Assembly (NCBI GenBank): GCA_050486545.1
Contig: JBJHDM010000004.1
Coordinates: 52,556-116,555 of the forward strand
Length of the DNA stretch: 64,000 nucleotides
Reading direction: 5' to 3'
Origin: DAOMNN01 sp050486545
GTDB taxonomy: Bacteria; Pseudomonadota; Gammaproteobacteria; Burkholderiales; Rhodocyclaceae
A program made the position numbers and the translations under genes. Shown here one piece after another: positions 32,565 to 41,310 of this stretch (positions are counted from its first letter, which is position 1; each line of letters begins with the position of its first letter). A model generated the notes under the pieces. The model did not search any database. It saw only the letters and a list, made by a program, of their open reading frames with translations, and had not been told where the DNA came from.

Positions 32565-34409
32565 TCACGCCTTGGACGGGATGATGGTGTCGCCCCGCGG
32601 GATGCGGACTTCGTCCACCATGCGCTGGGTTTCCTCGTCCGGTGCCGGGAACATCAGCGTGACCACGATCATGCACACCAGGCTCGCGACGATGCCGACG
32701 ATGCCGAAGCGCAGGTCGTTGAGGCCAATCCACGGTGCGGCGATCCCGTACCACTCGCCCGGGTTGCGCACCGCCAGCAGATACCACCAGCCGATGAACA
32801 GGCCGCCGAGCATGCCGGCGATCGCGCCCTGGACGTTTGCGCGCTTCCACCAGACACCGAGCACCAGCGGGAAGAACAGGCCCGACATCGCGAAGCAGAA
32901 CGCCCAGGCCACCGCACCGAGGATCCCGGTGAGTTTCATCGAGGCCACCAGCGCACCGCCGGCACCGATGACGATCAGCAGGATGCGCGCGGTGAGCAGG
33001 CGCTTCTTGGTCTCGGCCTTCGGGTCGATGATCTTGTAGTACAGATCGTGCGAGAGTGCGTTGGCCATCGCGAGCAGCAGGCCGTCCGCGGTGGACATCG
33101 CCGCGGCCATGCCGCCGGCAGCAACGAGACCCGAGATCACGTAAGGCAGGCCGGCGATTTCCGGCGTGGCCAGCACGATGATGTCCGGGTTGAGCATGAA
33201 CTCGTTGATCTGCAGGATGCCGTCGCCGTTGATGTCCTTGACCGCGAGCAGGCCGATTGCGCCCCACTTCTGGATCCACTCGAGCGCCATCACTTCTTCG
33301 ATCGGCCGGCCGATGATCGACGTCGGCAGGGTCGGGTCGATCATCTGCAGCTTGCTGAACGTTGCCAGCGCGGGGGCCGAGAAGTACAGCAGGAAGATGA
33401 AGAACAGCGACCAGGCCACCGAGTTGCGCGCATCACGCACCGACGGGGTGGTGAAGTAGCGCATCAGGATGTGCGGCAGCGAAGCGGTACCGATCATCAT
33501 GCACGCGACCAGGGTGACGAACTGCCAGGCCGCCAGCGCGCCTTCACGCGGCGTCGCATGCAGGACGGCGAGCGAGGACAGGCCACCCTGACGTTCGGCC
33601 GCGAGCGTGCCGATGCCGAGCACCGGCTCGAGTTCCATGATGCGCTCGACCGCCGGGCCATACACGAACTGCGGGAACCAGCCGAAGCCCTGGGCGCCGG
33701 ACATCCACACGATCGGGATCAGGTAGGCGATGATGAGCACGATGTACTGCGCCACCTGCGTCCAGGTCACCGCGCGCATGCCGCCGAGCATCGAGCACAC
33801 CAGGATGCCGGCCAGACCGAACCACACGCCGGCCTCGAACGGGATCGCCAGCGCACGTGCGGCGATCGTCCCCGTCGCGGTGATCTGCGCCGTCACGTAG
33901 GTGAAGGACGCGACGACCAGCACCAGGATCGCGCAGAAGCGTGCGACCTTGCTGCCGCCGTAACGCGTGCCGATGAAGTCCGGCACCGTATAGCAGCCGA
34001 ACTTGCGCAGGTACGGCGCCATCAGCGTCGCAACGAGGATGTAGCCCCCCGTCCAGCCGACCACGAAGGCCATGTAGCCATGGCCGGCCATGAAGATCCC
34101 GCCCGCCATCGCGACGAACGACGCGCCCGACATCCAGTCGGCCGCGGTTGCCATGCCGTTGAACACCGGCGGAACGCTGCGACCGGCGACGTAGTAGGCC
34201 TCGACCGCCATCGTTCGCGACAGGATGCCGATGAAGGCATAGATCGCGATCGTGAACGCGACGAACAGGATGCCGATCATGTCGGCGCTCATCCCGAGCG
34301 TTTCGAACCACGCCATCAGCGCGAAGAAGGCGAGGAAGCCGCCCGTGTACACACCGTAGATCTTCGGGAGATTCTCGATGAAGGATTTTCCTTCCCATTG
34401 CATGCCCAT
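32565..34409 (-). CDS. Sodium:solute symporter (SSS, ActP/VC_2705 type) large subunit
   Basis: 614 residues with about 13 membrane helices. SSS-family signatures include AADWMSGASFVAMAGGIF, AYYVAGRSVPPVFNGMA and GGMAAAMSTADGLLLAMANA. Together with the DUF4212 small subunit encoded upstream it belongs to the two-component group that carries acetate or other short carboxylates. A loop near residue 390 contains DINGDGILQINE, which fits an EF-hand calcium-binding loop. The operon has a sigma-54 promoter and palindromic sites, and a CbrA/CbrB-like regulator pair is encoded next to it. The substrate is inferred only. Confidence 0.93.
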   Translation of the reverse strand: MGMQWEGKSFIENLPKIYGVYTGGFLAFFALMAWFETLGMSADMIGILFVAFTIAIYAFIGILSRTMAVEAYYVAGRSVPPVFNGMATAADWMSGASFVAMAGGIFMAGHGYMAFVVGWTGGYILVATLMAPYLRKFGCYTVPDFIGTRYGGSKVARFCAILVLVVASFTYVTAQITATGTIAARALAIPFEAGVWFGLAGILVCSMLGGMRAVTWTQVAQYIVLIIAYLIPIVWMSGAQGFGWFPQFVYGPAVERIMELEPVLGIGTLAAERQGGLSSLAVLHATPREGALAAWQFVTLVACMMIGTASLPHILMRYFTTPSVRDARNSVAWSLFFIFLLYFSAPALATFSKLQMIDPTLPTSIIGRPIEEVMALEWIQKWGAIGLLAVKDINGDGILQINEFMLNPDIIVLATPEIAGLPYVISGLVAAGGMAAAMSTADGLLLAMANALSHDLYYKIIDPKAETKKRLLTARILLIVIGAGGALVASMKLTGILGAVAWAFCFAMSGLFFPLVLGVWWKRANVQGAIAGMLGGLFIGWWYLLAVRNPGEWYGIAAPWIGLNDLRFGIVGIVASLVCMIVVTLMFPAPDEETQRMVDEVRIPRGDTIIPSKA

Positions 34410-34420
34410 GTCGTTCTCCC

Positions 34421-34687
34421 TTATTCGTCTTCAGCAACGCCGAATTCGACGTCGATGGCGTGTTGCTGCCGGTTGAACAGGAAGAGCTGGATCACGAACG
34501 CTGCAAGCGAGCCCTGGGCGGACATGTAGTAGCCCAGGGGCCAGCCGAAGAAGCTGATGTTGTTCAGCGGTGCGGCGAACCAATGGACGAGGTAGGCAAA
34601 AAAGAACCAGACGATCAGGTGGATGATCGTCAGGTTCCGCGTTCGATGCCAGTGCATCTCACGCCTTTCCTGGGTGAGTTCAGTCAC
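34421..34687 (-). CDS. DUF4212 small subunit of the symporter
   Basis: 88 residues starting with GTG, with an AAAGGAGG site (34696-34703). Two membrane helices (NLTIIHLIVWFFFAYLVHWF and GSLAAFVIQLFLFNRQ) with the conserved PLGYYMSAQGS between them; HWHRTRN at the start is also typical. This small protein always accompanies SSS-type large subunits such as the next gene, 11 bases downstream. It is probably needed for assembly or activity of the transporter. Confidence 0.93.
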   Translation of the reverse strand: MTELTQERREMHWHRTRNLTIIHLIVWFFFAYLVHWFAAPLNNISFFGWPLGYYMSAQGSLAAFVIQLFLFNRQQHAIDVEFGVAEDE

Positions 34688-34742
34688 GGGTGTTTCCTCC
34701 TTTGGAATGAAACGCTCTTATGGTGTGGCGCGTATCCGCTCC

Positions 34743-34758
34743 TGCAAGGTGTGTGCCA
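34743..34758 (-). promoter_or_regulatory. Sigma-54 (-24/-12) promoter of the DUF4212-symporter operon
   Basis: Minus strand TGGCAC-ACACC-TTGCA fits the sigma-54 consensus TGGCAC-N5-TTGCA exactly. It is 55 bases before the GTG start, with the palindromic activator sites another 54-90 bases upstream. Confidence 0.88.
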
Positions 34759-34811
34759 GCATGAGAATCGTGAAAAATCAACAGGATGCGTGAGATCTGG
34801 ATGTCCTTTGG

Positions 34812-34847
34812 TGTTACGTCGGGTAACGGGTGTTACGCACGGTAACA
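34812..34847. promoter_or_regulatory. Paired palindromic activator sites TGTTAC-N5-GTAACA
   Basis: Two copies: TGTTAC-GTCGG-GTAACG (34812-34828) and TGTTAC-GCACG-GTAACA (34831-34847), centres 19 bases apart (about two helical turns). They lie upstream of the sigma-54 promoter at the usual distance of an enhancer-binding protein. A third perfect copy stands before the CbrX/CbrA-like genes. Confidence 0.8.
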
Positions 34848-34870
34848 ACCACTGGCCGCTGTTGCGTGCC

Positions 34871-36208
34871 TCAGGCCGTCTCGCTGCTGTTCTTCGTGCG
34901 CGGAATGCCCATGCGGGCGCGACGCTCCCACAAGGCCTTGCGGCTGATACCCAGACGTCGGGCGAGTTCGGTCTCGGTCAGTGTGTCCTGGTGCTCGACC
35001 ACGTAACGGCGGAAGTAGTCGTCCAGGCTCATGCCCGGCTGTTCCGAAACGACTTGCCCGGGGGCATGGAGGGCGAGCAGCTCCGGAGTGATCCGGTCTT
35101 CGGCCAGGATGACCGCCCGTTCGATGGCGTTCCTCAGTTCGCGCACGTTGCCCGGCCAGCGATGCTCCTGCAAGGCCTTCATTGCGGCAGGGGTAAAGGT
35201 GAGCGGAGTCCGTTTCATGCGGGTGCAGGCCTTCTCCAGCAGATATTCGGCGAGGAGCGGGATGTCGTCGCCGCGGTCGCGCAACGGCGGCAGGTGGATC
35301 TCCATGACCTCGAGACGGTAGTAGAGGTCTTCGCGGAAGCTGCCGTCGCGCACCATCTGCTCGAGGTCGCGATGGGTAGCGGCGACCAGCCGCACGTCGA
35401 CGATGCGGCTGGCGGTCGCGCCGACGCGACGGATTTCCCCGTCCTGCAACACGCGCAGCAGCCGTGACTGGGCGGCGGCGGTGAGTTCGCCGATCTCGTC
35501 GAGGAAAAGCGTGCCGCCGTCGGCCGCCTCGATCAATCCCTGGTGGCTGGTTGTCGCTCCGGTGAAGGCGCCCTTCTCATGGCCGAACAGCTCCGATTCG
35601 AGCAGTCCTTCCGGGATGCTTGCGCAATTGACGGAAACGAGCGGGATGGCCGCACGTGGGCTTTTTGCATGGATCGCGCGGGCGACCAGCTCCTTGCCGG
35701 TTCCGGATTCCCCACGGATCAGCACGGTCATGTCGGTCGGTGCGACCTTCTGCACCGTTTCGCACACCCGGGCCATGAGCGCAGAGCGACCGACCATGCC
35801 GCCGAGCGGATAGGCCCGCTCGAGGTCCCGGCGAAGGTTCCGGTTCTCCCGCTCGAGTCCGTGCTGCTTCAGAATGCGCGCGACGATGAGCAGCATTTCG
35901 TCGTGGTCGAAGGGTTTGGCGATGTAGTCGACGGCGCCGGCCTTCATCGCTTCGACCGCCGAGCTTACGCTCGCGTAACTCGTCATGATCAGGACCGGGG
36001 TGCCCGGACCGGCGGCAGCCAGTGCGCTGCCCTCGCCGTCGGGCAGACGCAGGTCGCAGATCGCCAGTTCGAATGGCTGGGTAGCGCACAGGTCACGGGC
36101 CTCGGTGAGATTGGTCGCTTCGGTCACCCGGTAGCCAGCACGCGCGAGCAGGCGGTGCAGGGCATGACGGATGACCGGTTCGTCATCCACGATGAGTATG
36201 CGGTTCAT
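34871..36208 (-). CDS. Sigma-54 dependent response regulator (NtrC/CbrB-like)
   Basis: 445 residues from the ATG at 36208 that overlaps the kinase stop; the longer open frame runs through the kinase gene. Receiver domain with acidic pair ILIVDDEP and phospho-Asp in LAICDLRLPDGEG; AAA+ domain with Walker A GESGTGKE, the sigma-54 contact loop ELFGHEKGAFTGA, Walker B GGTLFLDEIGEL, and R-finger region YYRLEVMEI; C-terminal Fis-type helix-turn-helix (LTETELARRLGISRKALWER). It would bind the TGTTAC-N5-GTAACA sites and activate the symporter operon. Partner of the SSS-linked kinase. Confidence 0.95.
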   Translation of the reverse strand: MNRILIVDDEPVIRHALHRLLARAGYRVTEATNLTEARDLCATQPFELAICDLRLPDGEGSALAAAGPGTPVLIMTSYASVSSAVEAMKAGAVDYIAKPFDHDEMLLIVARILKQHGLERENRNLRRDLERAYPLGGMVGRSALMARVCETVQKVAPTDMTVLIRGESGTGKELVARAIHAKSPRAAIPLVSVNCASIPEGLLESELFGHEKGAFTGATTSHQGLIEAADGGTLFLDEIGELTAAAQSRLLRVLQDGEIRRVGATASRIVDVRLVAATHRDLEQMVRDGSFREDLYYRLEVMEIHLPPLRDRGDDIPLLAEYLLEKACTRMKRTPLTFTPAAMKALQEHRWPGNVRELRNAIERAVILAEDRITPELLALHAPGQVVSEQPGMSLDDYFRRYVVEHQDTLTETELARRLGISRKALWERRARMGIPRTKNSSETA

Positions 36209-39168
36209 TCGACGCTCTCCTGTTCCAAGGCCGGCAGGCGCACGATGAAGCGGGTGCCGCACGGGCTTCGGTTTTCGGCCAGTACCTGGCCGCCATGATC
36301 CTCGACGATGCTGTACACCACGGACAGGCCGAGGCCCGTGCCTTCGCCGACCGGCTTGGTCGTGAAAAACGGTTCGAAGATACGGTCGAGGATGGGTTCG
36401 GCAATGCCCGCACCTTCGTCTTCGACCAGCACTTCGACCTGGCCCGCAGCGGTCCGCCCGCGGACGATGACCCGGTCCCCGGCGTTCGATGCATGCATTG
36501 CGTTGTTGAGCAGATTCACGAAAACCTGGAGCAGGCGTTGCGGGTCGCCCTGGACCGAGAGGTTCTCGGGCACCGCATTGACGCAGCGCACCTGGCGCGC
36601 CGAATCGGCCAGGCGCACCAGATGGATCGCTTCGCGCACGCAGTCGTGCAGGCGGACCGGTTCGCGCGCCCTGGCCTGCTCGGTACCCGCATGGCTGAAG
36701 GTGATCAGAGACTGGACGATGTTGCTGATCCGCCGGGTCTGCTGCAGGATCTGCCCGATCGACAGATCCTGCTCGTCCCGGTCGGTTTCGAAACGCAGGT
36801 TCTGTGCCAGGGAGGCGATGCCGGTCAATGGATTGCCGATCTCGTGCGCGACCCCGGCGGCCAGGCGTCCGATCGAGGCCAGGCGGTCGTTGTGGGCGAC
36901 TTCGCTCTCGAGCATGTGCAACTCGGTGAGGTCTTCGACCAGCACGACCGTACCGGCCGTTTCCGCCGCTGCCGGCGGGGCGCCACGGCCGGCGGTTTCG
37001 ATGGCCGCCTTGTGCAGATTGATCCAGCGGAGCCGGCCCATCACTTCGCACTGCAGCTTGTAGCGGTGGTTCTCCGCCCCGTCGATGAACGCCCACAGCA
37101 CATCGTTCCAGGGGTTATCGAGCTGATCGAGCGTGCGGCCCACCGCGGCATCCTCGGTGATCCCGGAGATCCGTACCATGGCGGTGTTCCAGATCAGGAT
37201 CTCGCCGTCGGGGGTGAGCGAACACACGCCGAGGGGCAATTCGTGAAGAACCTGCCGGTGGTAGCGGCGCAGGGTATCGAGTTCGGCCGCCAGACCCTCC
37301 AGGCGGCCATGGGAGCGTTCGAGCTGGGCTTCGACAAAGCGCAGGCTGTCGGCCAGCGCGGTGCGGGCGGGCGGGGCGACACGGAGGCGGTTGTCGACGA
37401 TCATGCGTGAGAGCAGCGGACCGATCAGGCCGGACAGGTTGCGTTCGAGCCGCTCGCGCAGGCGCCCGAGCTCGGCCGGACGTGATTCGTCCCGCGTCAT
37501 GCCGAGATCGGACAGGGCGCGACCCAGTTCGAGCTCCGCCGTTTGCGGGCCGACCGCGTGCGCGAGTCGTTCCATGAACGCGTCGACGGTACGCGCATCG
37601 AGCATTCTGGGGGGGATTTCCATCGGTTCCCGACGTCCGGCAGCCTGCGTGATCTCCACCTCCGCGGGCGTCGGACGGGTCAGCAGGGAGCCCGCGACGA
37701 ACAGCAGCGCGTTGACGGTCAGCGACCAGAACGTGGAGAAGGCCCAACGGTCCTGGTCCGCCGCGCCGGCCCAGACCTGCAGGTTGAAGTCGGTCACCGA
37801 AAGGCCGGACTGGTGCAGCAGCGGCACGATCAGCGACAGGGCCCACACGGTGATGCCGCCGGCCAGTCCGGCGATGAAGCCCACGCGCGTCGCACGCGGC
37901 CACAACAGGATGCCGGCCAGGCCGGGCAGGAACTGGGCGACGGCCACGAAGGAAATCAGGCCGATCTGCACAAGCCCCTGATGGACCTGCAGCAGCAGGT
38001 AGAAGCCGTACCCCAGGCCGATGATGATCAGGATCAGGATGCGCCGCCCCCAAAGTAGCCAGCCGTAGAGGTTTTCCCGGGGAAAGGCCTGTTGCTGGTA
38101 GCGTGCCGGCAGGATCAGGTGGTTCAGGCACATGCTCGCCAGTGCGAGCGTGGTCACGATCATCATCGCGCTGGCGGCCGATACCCCCCCGACGAAGGTG
38201 CTCAGCGCGAGCCAGCCGCTGCCGCGTTCGACGGCCAGGCCGAGCACGTAATAGTCGGGAGGGGTGTTGACCTCGGCCGCCGTGCCCGCCCACAGGATGA
38301 GGGGGATCGGCAGGTTCAGGAGCAGCAAGAACAAGGGAAACGCCCAGGCTGCCGTGCGCAGGGCGCGCGGCTCCATGTTCTCGACGAAGAGCATGTGGAA
38401 TTGCCGGGGCAGCAGGAACCCGGCGGCGAAGGCGAGCAGCATGAAGGTAAACCACGGGCCTTCGCGTACCGGGGCGTACAGGGCCTCGAGTGCTTGCGGA
38501 TGGGCCTGCAGCCAGTCGTCCAGCCCGCCGGGTCCGCCGAATACCCCGAACAGTGCGAACCAGCCGACCGCGAGCAGCGCGAGCAGCTTGACCGCCGACT
38601 CGAACGCGATCGCGACGACCAGCCCCTCGTGCTTCTCGTGCGGCGTGATGTGGCGCGCACCGAACAGGATCGCGAACAGGCTCAGCGTGCCGCAGAAGGC
38701 AAGCGCCAGCAGGTGGGGAGGGGCTTCCTGGGTGATCACCGCGACCGATTCGGTGACGGCCTTGATCTGCAGTGCAATGTAGGGCAACACCCCGGCGAGC
38801 ATGAACAGGGTGACCAGCGCGCCGGTCCAGGGGCTCGGGTAGCGAAACGCGAAGAGGTCGGCCAGCGAGGTGAGCTGGTGGTCGCGGACCAGCCGCAGCA
38901 GCGGTGCGAGCAACAACGGCGTGAGGATGAAGGCGAGCGTGACGCCGAGGTAAATGGTGAGAAAATTGTAGCCTTGGGTCTGGGCGAATCCGACGCTGCC
39001 GTAGAAGCTCCAGGAGGTGGCATACACGCCGAGGCCCAGCGCATAGACCAGGGGGTGGTGGATGACTGCATCCGGGAGCCAGCGGTTTTCGGTGGCGTGG
39101 GCGATGAAGAACAGCAGGCCGAGGTACGCGACGCCGACCGCGTAGAGGATGCCGATCTCAGGAATCAT
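36205..39168 (-). CDS. CbrA-like histidine kinase with sodium:solute symporter domain
   Basis: 987 residues. The first ~490 form an SSS transporter-like module with ~13 helices (GLGVYATSWSFYGSVGFAQ, GGVSAASAMMIVTTLALAS). A linker and coiled coil follow, a PAS domain (~620-720, LPLGVCSLTPDGEILIWNTA), HisKA with the acceptor His in AAGVAHEIGNPLTG and HATPase (VFVNLLNNAMHAS, DEGAGI, GTGLGLSVVYSI). In CbrA proteins the transporter part senses or imports a nutrient. Its ATG overlaps the small upstream gene by 11 bases, and its stop overlaps the regulator gene. Likely signal: the carboxylate that the adjacent symporter takes up (inference). Confidence 0.95.
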   Translation of the reverse strand: MIPEIGILYAVGVAYLGLLFFIAHATENRWLPDAVIHHPLVYALGLGVYATSWSFYGSVGFAQTQGYNFLTIYLGVTLAFILTPLLLAPLLRLVRDHQLTSLADLFAFRYPSPWTGALVTLFMLAGVLPYIALQIKAVTESVAVITQEAPPHLLALAFCGTLSLFAILFGARHITPHEKHEGLVVAIAFESAVKLLALLAVGWFALFGVFGGPGGLDDWLQAHPQALEALYAPVREGPWFTFMLLAFAAGFLLPRQFHMLFVENMEPRALRTAAWAFPLFLLLLNLPIPLILWAGTAAEVNTPPDYYVLGLAVERGSGWLALSTFVGGVSAASAMMIVTTLALASMCLNHLILPARYQQQAFPRENLYGWLLWGRRILILIIIGLGYGFYLLLQVHQGLVQIGLISFVAVAQFLPGLAGILLWPRATRVGFIAGLAGGITVWALSLIVPLLHQSGLSVTDFNLQVWAGAADQDRWAFSTFWSLTVNALLFVAGSLLTRPTPAEVEITQAAGRREPMEIPPRMLDARTVDAFMERLAHAVGPQTAELELGRALSDLGMTRDESRPAELGRLRERLERNLSGLIGPLLSRMIVDNRLRVAPPARTALADSLRFVEAQLERSHGRLEGLAAELDTLRRYHRQVLHELPLGVCSLTPDGEILIWNTAMVRISGITEDAAVGRTLDQLDNPWNDVLWAFIDGAENHRYKLQCEVMGRLRWINLHKAAIETAGRGAPPAAAETAGTVVLVEDLTELHMLESEVAHNDRLASIGRLAAGVAHEIGNPLTGIASLAQNLRFETDRDEQDLSIGQILQQTRRISNIVQSLITFSHAGTEQARAREPVRLHDCVREAIHLVRLADSARQVRCVNAVPENLSVQGDPQRLLQVFVNLLNNAMHASNAGDRVIVRGRTAAGQVEVLVEDEGAGIAEPILDRIFEPFFTTKPVGEGTGLGLSVVYSIVEDHGGQVLAENRSPCGTRFIVRLPALEQESVE

Positions 39169-39316
39169 GGCGCTGGACGACCGCGATGAGTGCGATCACG
39201 AGGCCCCACAGCATGTAGGGGACATACCAGGGAAACGCACCCGACGCCCACCATTGCACCAATGGGGACGCAAAGAGAAGTACGCCGAACAGGAACAAAA
39301 TCAGGATCTTGTCCAA
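39158..39316 (-). CDS. CbrX-like small membrane protein
   Basis: 52 residues starting with TTG at 39316; AGAGGG lies 6 bases upstream, and no ATG or GTG is in frame. The product has two hydrophobic helices (ILILFLFGVLLFASPLVQWW and YMLWGLVIALIAVVQ) and ends in RHDS. It overlaps the start of the CbrA-like gene by 11 bases. A small gene (cbrX) in the same position is translationally coupled to cbrA in Pseudomonas. The unusual start and overlap suggest that its translation controls kinase output. Confidence 0.75.
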   Translation of the reverse strand: MDKILILFLFGVLLFASPLVQWWASGAFPWYVPYMLWGLVIALIAVVQRHDS

Positions 39317-39344
39317 CTGCGGCCCTCTGACGATGCGGGACGAG

Positions 39345-39361
39345 TGTTACGGACTGTAACA
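39345..39361. promoter_or_regulatory. Palindromic site TGTTAC-N5-GTAACA before the cbrX/cbrA-like genes
   Basis: TGTTAC-GGACT-GTAACA is a perfect inverted repeat identical in arms and spacing to the site at 34831-34847. It lies 29 bases before the TTG start of the small gene, overlapping where a promoter would be, so autorepression or feedback by the CbrB-like protein is likely. Confidence 0.75.
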
Positions 39362-39399
39362 CGTCGATGCGGAGGGGAAACGGTTTTTTTGGAGGGAGA

Positions 39400-39870
39400 A
39401 TGCGCTACTGGCTGATGAAATCCGAGCCCGACGATTGCTCGATCGACGATCTGGCGGCGATGCCCGAACAGACCGTTCCCTGGTACGGCGTGCGCAACTA
39501 TCAGGCGCGCAATTTCATGCGGGACGCCATGCGTGTCGGCGACCCCGTTTTCTTCTATCATTCGAGCTGCCCGGCGCCCGGCATCGCCGGAATCGCGCGG
39601 GTTGCGAGCGATGCCTACCCGGATGCCACGCAGTTCGATCCCGAAAGTCGTTTCTTCGACCCCCGCGCAAGGCGCGAAGCGCCGCGCTGGCTGAATGTCG
39701 ACGTGCAACTGGTGCGCAAGACCCGCCTCGTCACCCTGGCCGAATTGCGCGCGGCCTCCGAACTGGCCGACATGCGCGTGCTAGCGCGGGGCAACCGATT
39801 GTCGATCACTCCGGTCGAGCCGGCCGAATGGCGATTCATTACGCAGCAGTTGATGGGACTGAAGCGATGA
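39400..39870 (+). CDS. EVE domain protein
   Basis: 156 residues from the ATG at 39400, 3 bases after GGAGGG. The PUA-like EVE fold is shown by YWLMKSEPDDCSIDDLAA, WYGVRNYQARNFMRDAMRVGD and VFFYHSSC, then GIAGIARV. EVE proteins bind modified bases in DNA or RNA. This stand-alone thymocyte-nuclear-protein-1-like form is common in proteobacteria. Its stop overlaps the next gene (ATGA). Confidence 0.92.
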   Translation: MRYWLMKSEPDDCSIDDLAAMPEQTVPWYGVRNYQARNFMRDAMRVGDPVFFYHSSCPAPGIAGIARVASDAYPDATQFDPESRFFDPRARREAPRWLNVDVQLVRKTRLVTLAELRAASELADMRVLARGNRLSITPVEPAEWRFITQQLMGLKR

Positions 39871-40673
39871 CCTTCGATTTGTGGTGGCTGAGCTACCTCG
39901 CCCTGGGCGGGGTCGTCGGCTTCTTTGCGGGCCTGCTCGGCGTGGGCGGCGGCGGAATCATGGTTCCCGTGCTGACGACCTTGTTCGTCGCACAAGGCGT
40001 CGCGATCGACAAGGTCGTCCACCTCGCGCTCGGCACCTCGATGGCCGCGATCGTGGTCACGTCGCTGGCGAGCCTGCGTGCGCATCACCGGCATGGCGCT
40101 GTGCGCTGGGAGATCGTGCGTGCGATCACGCCGGGCATCCTGGTCGGCACGTTCGGGGCGACCTTCATCGCATCCCGGGTGGCGTCCGCACCGCTGGCGA
40201 TCTTCTTCGCGCTCTTCATGGCCTACGTGTCGCTGCAGATGCTTGCGAACGTCAAACCCAAGCCCTCGCGCGAACTTCCCGGGCCGCTGGGGATGGGGGC
40301 GGTCGGTACCGGGATCGGCGGGGTGTCCGCACTGGTCGCGATCGGTGGCGGGTCGCTCTCCGTGCCCTTCATGACCTGGTGCAACGTCAAGGTGCACCAT
40401 GCGATCGGCACTTCGGCCGCGATCGGCCTGCCGATCGCCCTGGCCGGCACGCTCGGCTATCTCGTCAATGGCTGGAGTGCGCTGGGCATGCCGCCGCTGA
40501 GCGTGGGGTTCGTCTATCTGCCCGCCCTGGTACTGGTCAGCGTCGTGAGCATCTACACGGCGCCGCTCGGTGCGAAGCTGGCGCACCGTCTGCCGGTCGC
40601 CACGCTCAAGCGCATCTTCGCCGTCGTGCTGATGCTGCTGTGCGCGAAGATGCTGCATACCCTGCTCGGCTGA
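39867..40673 (+). CDS. TSUP family permease (TauE/SafE type)
   Basis: 268 residues, about eight helices arranged as an internal repeat: GFFAGLLGVGGGGIMVPVLT in the first half and GIGGVSALVAIGGGSLSVPF in the second, the glycine-rich signature of sulphite/organosulphur exporters. Substrate unknown. Coupled by overlap to the EVE gene and 12 bases before the LysE-type gene. Confidence 0.9.
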   Translation: MTFDLWWLSYLALGGVVGFFAGLLGVGGGGIMVPVLTTLFVAQGVAIDKVVHLALGTSMAAIVVTSLASLRAHHRHGAVRWEIVRAITPGILVGTFGATFIASRVASAPLAIFFALFMAYVSLQMLANVKPKPSRELPGPLGMGAVGTGIGGVSALVAIGGGSLSVPFMTWCNVKVHHAIGTSAAIGLPIALAGTLGYLVNGWSALGMPPLSVGFVYLPALVLVSVVSIYTAPLGAKLAHRLPVATLKRIFAVVLMLLCAKMLHTLLG

Positions 40674-40685
40674 CGGAGTGCGCGG

Positions 40686-41303
40686 ATGAGCTGGAACGTC
40701 TGGTTGGCCTTTCTCGCGGCATCGGTCGTCATCGCGGTTACGCCGGGGCCGGGGGCGGTGCTCAGCATCTCGACCGGTTTGCGTCATGGCTATGCGCCGG
40801 CGTTGCGCGCGATCGTCGGGCTCGATGCGGCCCTGCTCGTCCAGCTTGGCGTGGTCGCACTCGGGCTCGGGGCGGTCCTGGCCGCTTCGAGCACGGCCTT
40901 CCTCGTCCTCAAGGTCGCTGGTGCAGCCTATCTCGTGTGGCTCGGAGTCCAGAAATGGCGGGCCCCGGTCGTTGCGATCGACGAACATGCCCTCCCGTCG
41001 GCTTTGGGACGGGGGCTGTTCATGCAGGGACTGCTCGTCAACCTGACGAACCCGAAGGCACTCGTGTTCATCGTCGCGCTGGTGCCCCAGTTCATCGACC
41101 CTGTCCTTCCGAAGGCTCCGCAGTTCCTGATCATCGGGTTGACGATGGTCGTCACCGACATGATCGTGATGTCGATCTATGCGCTGCTTGCCGGGCGTTG
41201 CCGGCAGTGGCTGCACAGCCCGCGCATGATTCGTGCGCAGAACCGGGTGTTCGGCGGGATGTTCGTGTCGGCCGGGGTGCTGCTCGCCTCCTCGTCGCGC
41301 TGA
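40686..41303 (+). CDS. LysE/RhtB family amino-acid exporter
   Basis: 205 residues with six hydrophobic segments. VIAVTPGPGAVLSISTGLRHG near the N-terminus and GLLVNLTNPKALVFIVALVPQF in the middle are the two diagnostic blocks of the family. Probably exports an amino acid or its derivative. It is convergent with znuA, 7 bases between the stops. Confidence 0.92.
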   Translation: MSWNVWLAFLAASVVIAVTPGPGAVLSISTGLRHGYAPALRAIVGLDAALLVQLGVVALGLGAVLAASSTAFLVLKVAGAAYLVWLGVQKWRAPVVAIDEHALPSALGRGLFMQGLLVNLTNPKALVFIVALVPQFIDPVLPKAPQFLIIGLTMVVTDMIVMSIYALLAGRCRQWLHSPRMIRAQNRVFGGMFVSAGVLLASSSR

Positions 41304-41310
41304 CCGGCGC

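Noticed and set aside
32397..34529. 710-codon plus-strand frame opposite the symporter
   Set aside because: His/Arg/Asp-rich low-complexity product, antisense to a clear transporter with operon and promoter.
38092..39189. 365-codon plus-strand frame opposite the kinase
   Set aside because: Gln/Glu/Arg-rich shadow of hydrophobic codons on the other strand.
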